Source of the DNA: JAYRWN01 sp041917975
GTDB taxonomy: Bacteria; Bacteroidota; Bacteroidia; Chitinophagales; Saprospiraceae
Direction: 5' to 3'
DNA: 7,699 bases
Assembly: GCA_041917975.1 (NCBI GenBank)
Contig: JAYRWN010000244.1
Span: forward strand, 1 to 7,699
The translations under genes were made by a program, and so were the position numbers. The notes beneath the pieces were generated by a model. The model was not told the DNA's origin and ran no database searches. It saw only the letters and a list, made by a program, of their open reading frames with translations. This document shows positions 6,134-7,699 of the stretch, piece by piece (the first letter of the stretch is position 1; the number at the start of each line of letters is the position of its first letter).

Positions 6134-7459
6134 CCACACGGCCAGATTGGGACAAGTCCGATAGGCCCGGTCTATGACCATAAAAGTATCGTCAATCTTT
6201 CCCTTTATCCATGTATTTAAAAAATCATTGCGTTTAGCGTCTTTGGATAAACTCTGCATTTTAGCATAATCTTGCTTAAGATTGGCTTGATGTGGCGTGG
6301 TTTTAGACATCAACTTGAGCAAACGATAACGAGTGTCTCCACGTTGACCTAGATATTCCTGAGGTGTGGAAATATCGCCTACTTTTATGTTTTCGATAGC
6401 AAAATATATATCGGGATCCAAATCTTTGACTTCAAAATAGGTATTGCTTGTTTTAAAATTAAAGACTCGCCCGCCATTGTTATAACTCATTTCTTTTGCG
6501 TCCGAGTATTGCGAAACGGCTTCTTCAAAGGTAATACTGTCGGCCAGGATCAATGTCCGCACGGAATCCAATTTGGATTTAGCAACTAATTTATCTTCAT
6601 CGCCAATCTCTGGGATAAGCAGAATATGTCGGGCATTAATACGATTACCACGTCGGTCTAACAACTGTAGAAGATGGTAACCGAATTCGGTCTCAACGAT
6701 TTCAGAGAGTTCATTAATCTCCAGGTTAAAAGCTACCGCTTCAAATTCAGGTACATACTGCCCACGAACAGCCCACCCCAGATTACCGCCTTCTTTCCCT
6801 GATTCGTCATCTGAGTTTAATTGAGCAAGTTTGGCAAAGTCTTCCCCAGCTGTAATGCGTTTGCGTATTTCTTCCAGTCGTTTGTGGGTGGCTTGTTTGG
6901 TCGCCTCATTTGCTACAGGTTTTATGACTATTTCGGACACCTCCACTTCTGCGGAATAATAGGGTAGACTATCTTTAGGGATGGCGTTGAAAAAGCGAAT
7001 GACCTCCGTAGGGGTTATCGCTATTTTGGAGACAATTTGCTCTTTCATTTTATTTTCTAAAAGCATATCCCGCATATCTTCCCGTACCTCTTCCTGCAGT
7101 TCTTCCGGTGTTTTTCCATAATAGGCAATGAACTGTTCCCGGTCACCGCCCAGGGCCGACATGATCTGATCCATGCGGGCTTGCATTTGAGTTTCCACTT
7201 CGTCATCGGTTACTTCCACACTGTCCAGCTTCGCCTGATTTACCATTAACTTTCCGACTAACAGATTCTCCAGGATGAAACAATAAGCATCGGGAGGCAG
7301 GTTTTTCTGGTAAGACTGCATTTGTCTCAAATTGCCTTCGATGTCAGATAACAAGATAATTTCACTACCCACCTGAGCGACTACCTCGTCTATGATTCGC
7401 TCTTCCTGAGAGAAAATGAGGAATGGCCAAAAGAGAAAGCATAATAGACTAATTCTCAT
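6119..7459 (-). CDS. surA: SurA-like periplasmic peptidylprolyl isomerase / outer-membrane protein chaperone
   Basis: A 446-residue exported chaperone. The ATG at 7459 is chosen because it opens directly into a signal peptide (MRISLLCFLFWPFLIFSQ, cleavage likely near residue 17); a longer frame from 7510 would put 17 polar, basic residues ahead of it and overlap the upstream gene more. A SurA-type N-terminal domain spans about 20-150 (VVAQVGSEIILLSDIEGN at 26-43). Parvulin domain 1 (about 170-270) has GGNLGW (224-229) and FGYHLLQLLDRRG (259-271) but EVSEIVIKP where the usual His-containing strand would be. Parvulin domain 2 (about 275-385) has ARHILL (276-281) but NGGRVFNF for the GGxLGW strand. 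By family knowledge it escorts unfolded outer-membrane proteins through the periplasm to the BAM complex. The start overlaps the upstream isomerase-like gene by 11 bases, so the two form an operon. Confidence 0.9.
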   Translation of the reverse strand: MRISLLCFLFWPFLIFSQEERIIDEVVAQVGSEIILLSDIEGNLRQMQSYQKNLPPDAYCFILENLLVGKLMVNQAKLDSVEVTDDEVETQMQARMDQIMSALGGDREQFIAYYGKTPEELQEEVREDMRDMLLENKMKEQIVSKIAITPTEVIRFFNAIPKDSLPYYSAEVEVSEIVIKPVANEATKQATHKRLEEIRKRITAGEDFAKLAQLNSDDESGKEGGNLGWAVRGQYVPEFEAVAFNLEINELSEIVETEFGYHLLQLLDRRGNRINARHILLIPEIGDEDKLVAKSKLDSVRTLILADSITFEEAVSQYSDAKEMSYNNGGRVFNFKTSNTYFEVKDLDPDIYFAIENIKVGDISTPQEYLGQRGDTRYRLLKLMSKTTPHQANLKQDYAKMQSLSKDAKRNDFLNTWIKGKIDDTFMVIDRAYRTCPNLAVWKNKE

Positions 7460-7699
7460 TCGTATAGATTTTAACCTGATTTTGTTTGATGCCGGCTTCG
7501 TAAAGTTCATTGGACAATTGGTCCAAAAGTTTGAATTTACGTTGTTGTAAGATAATTTTTTTTATTTGTTCTTCTACATAGGATAACGGTGCATATTCTT
7601 CTGCGTCGACCCGCTGTAAGGTTTTTAACAAATAAATAAACTTTTGCTCTTTTTCCTCAAGAATATTGCCTTCCCTCAACTGATTCAAATTCACTTTTC
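7449..7699 (-). CDS. C-terminal part of a probable second SurA/parvulin-family protein, 5'-partial
   Basis: Only the last 82 residues are in the window; the frame is open through the right edge, so the GTG at 7694 is likely an internal valine. The visible part includes FIYLLKTLQRVDAEEYAPLSY, then VEEQIKKIILQQRK, a long charged helix, and KQNQVKIYTNEN at the end. This pattern (a strand, an 'aPLsyve..I..iIlqqRk' phrase, then a helix) is what I recall from the C-termini of Bacteroidota periplasmic isomerase-like proteins encoded just ahead of SurA. The parvulin domain itself would be upstream and is not seen, so the assignment rests on the tail and on the 11-base overlap with the SurA-like gene. 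Confidence that this is a real gene is high; the family is moderately sure. Confidence 0.7.
   Translation of the reverse strand, partial: KVNLNQLREGNILEEKEQKFIYLLKTLQRVDAEEYAPLSYVEEQIKKIILQQRKFKLLDQLSNELYEAGIKQNQVKIYTNEN

Overview
The window looks like an ordinary chromosomal segment of a member of the Bacteroidota. I base this on the gene families (DUF1080 with paired Gfo/Idh/MocA oxidoreductases, DUF3108, DUF4230, tandem SurA-like isomerases), on the near absence of Shine-Dalgarno sequences before most starts, and on moderate GC. A Saprospiria/Cytophagia-type relative is a guess; nothing in the sequence fixes the class. I see no rRNA, tRNA, CRISPR array, insertion sequence or phage gene. 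Coding density is high, and the longest stretch without a gene is 164 bases.

Left block (1-3074, plus strand): a sugar-catabolism cassette. The end of a DUF1080 (3-keto-disaccharide hydrolase family) gene enters from the left edge. Two Gfo/Idh/MocA NAD(P)-dependent oxidoreductases follow closely (2 and 25 bases apart). In Bacteroidota this combination fits the 3-keto-glycoside route: an oxidoreductase makes a 3-keto sugar, the DUF1080 protein cleaves the glycosidic bond, and a second oxidoreductase reduces the keto sugar. The substrate cannot be read from the sequence.

Centre (3109-4484, minus strand): two housekeeping genes, uppS (undecaprenyl diphosphate synthase, the cell-wall lipid carrier) downstream of ruvC (Holliday-junction resolvase). 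All key catalytic residues of both are present. uppS converges on the sugar cassette with a 34-base gap. ruvC diverges from the next plus-strand gene across the 164-base intergenic region, which holds a weak Bacteroidota-type promoter candidate and two short dyads.

Right block: a two-gene plus-strand operon (4649-6117) encodes an exported DUF3108 protein and a single-pass membrane DUF4230 protein, joined by an ATGA overlap. It converges, with one base between the stop codons, on a minus-strand run of periplasmic parvulin-type isomerase genes: a complete SurA-like chaperone (6119-7459), preceded by the 3' end of what is probably another member of the same superfamily (7449-7699) that continues off the right edge.

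No clear new system is present. The least explained items are the coupled DUF3108-DUF4230 envelope pair and the substrate of the 3-keto cassette.
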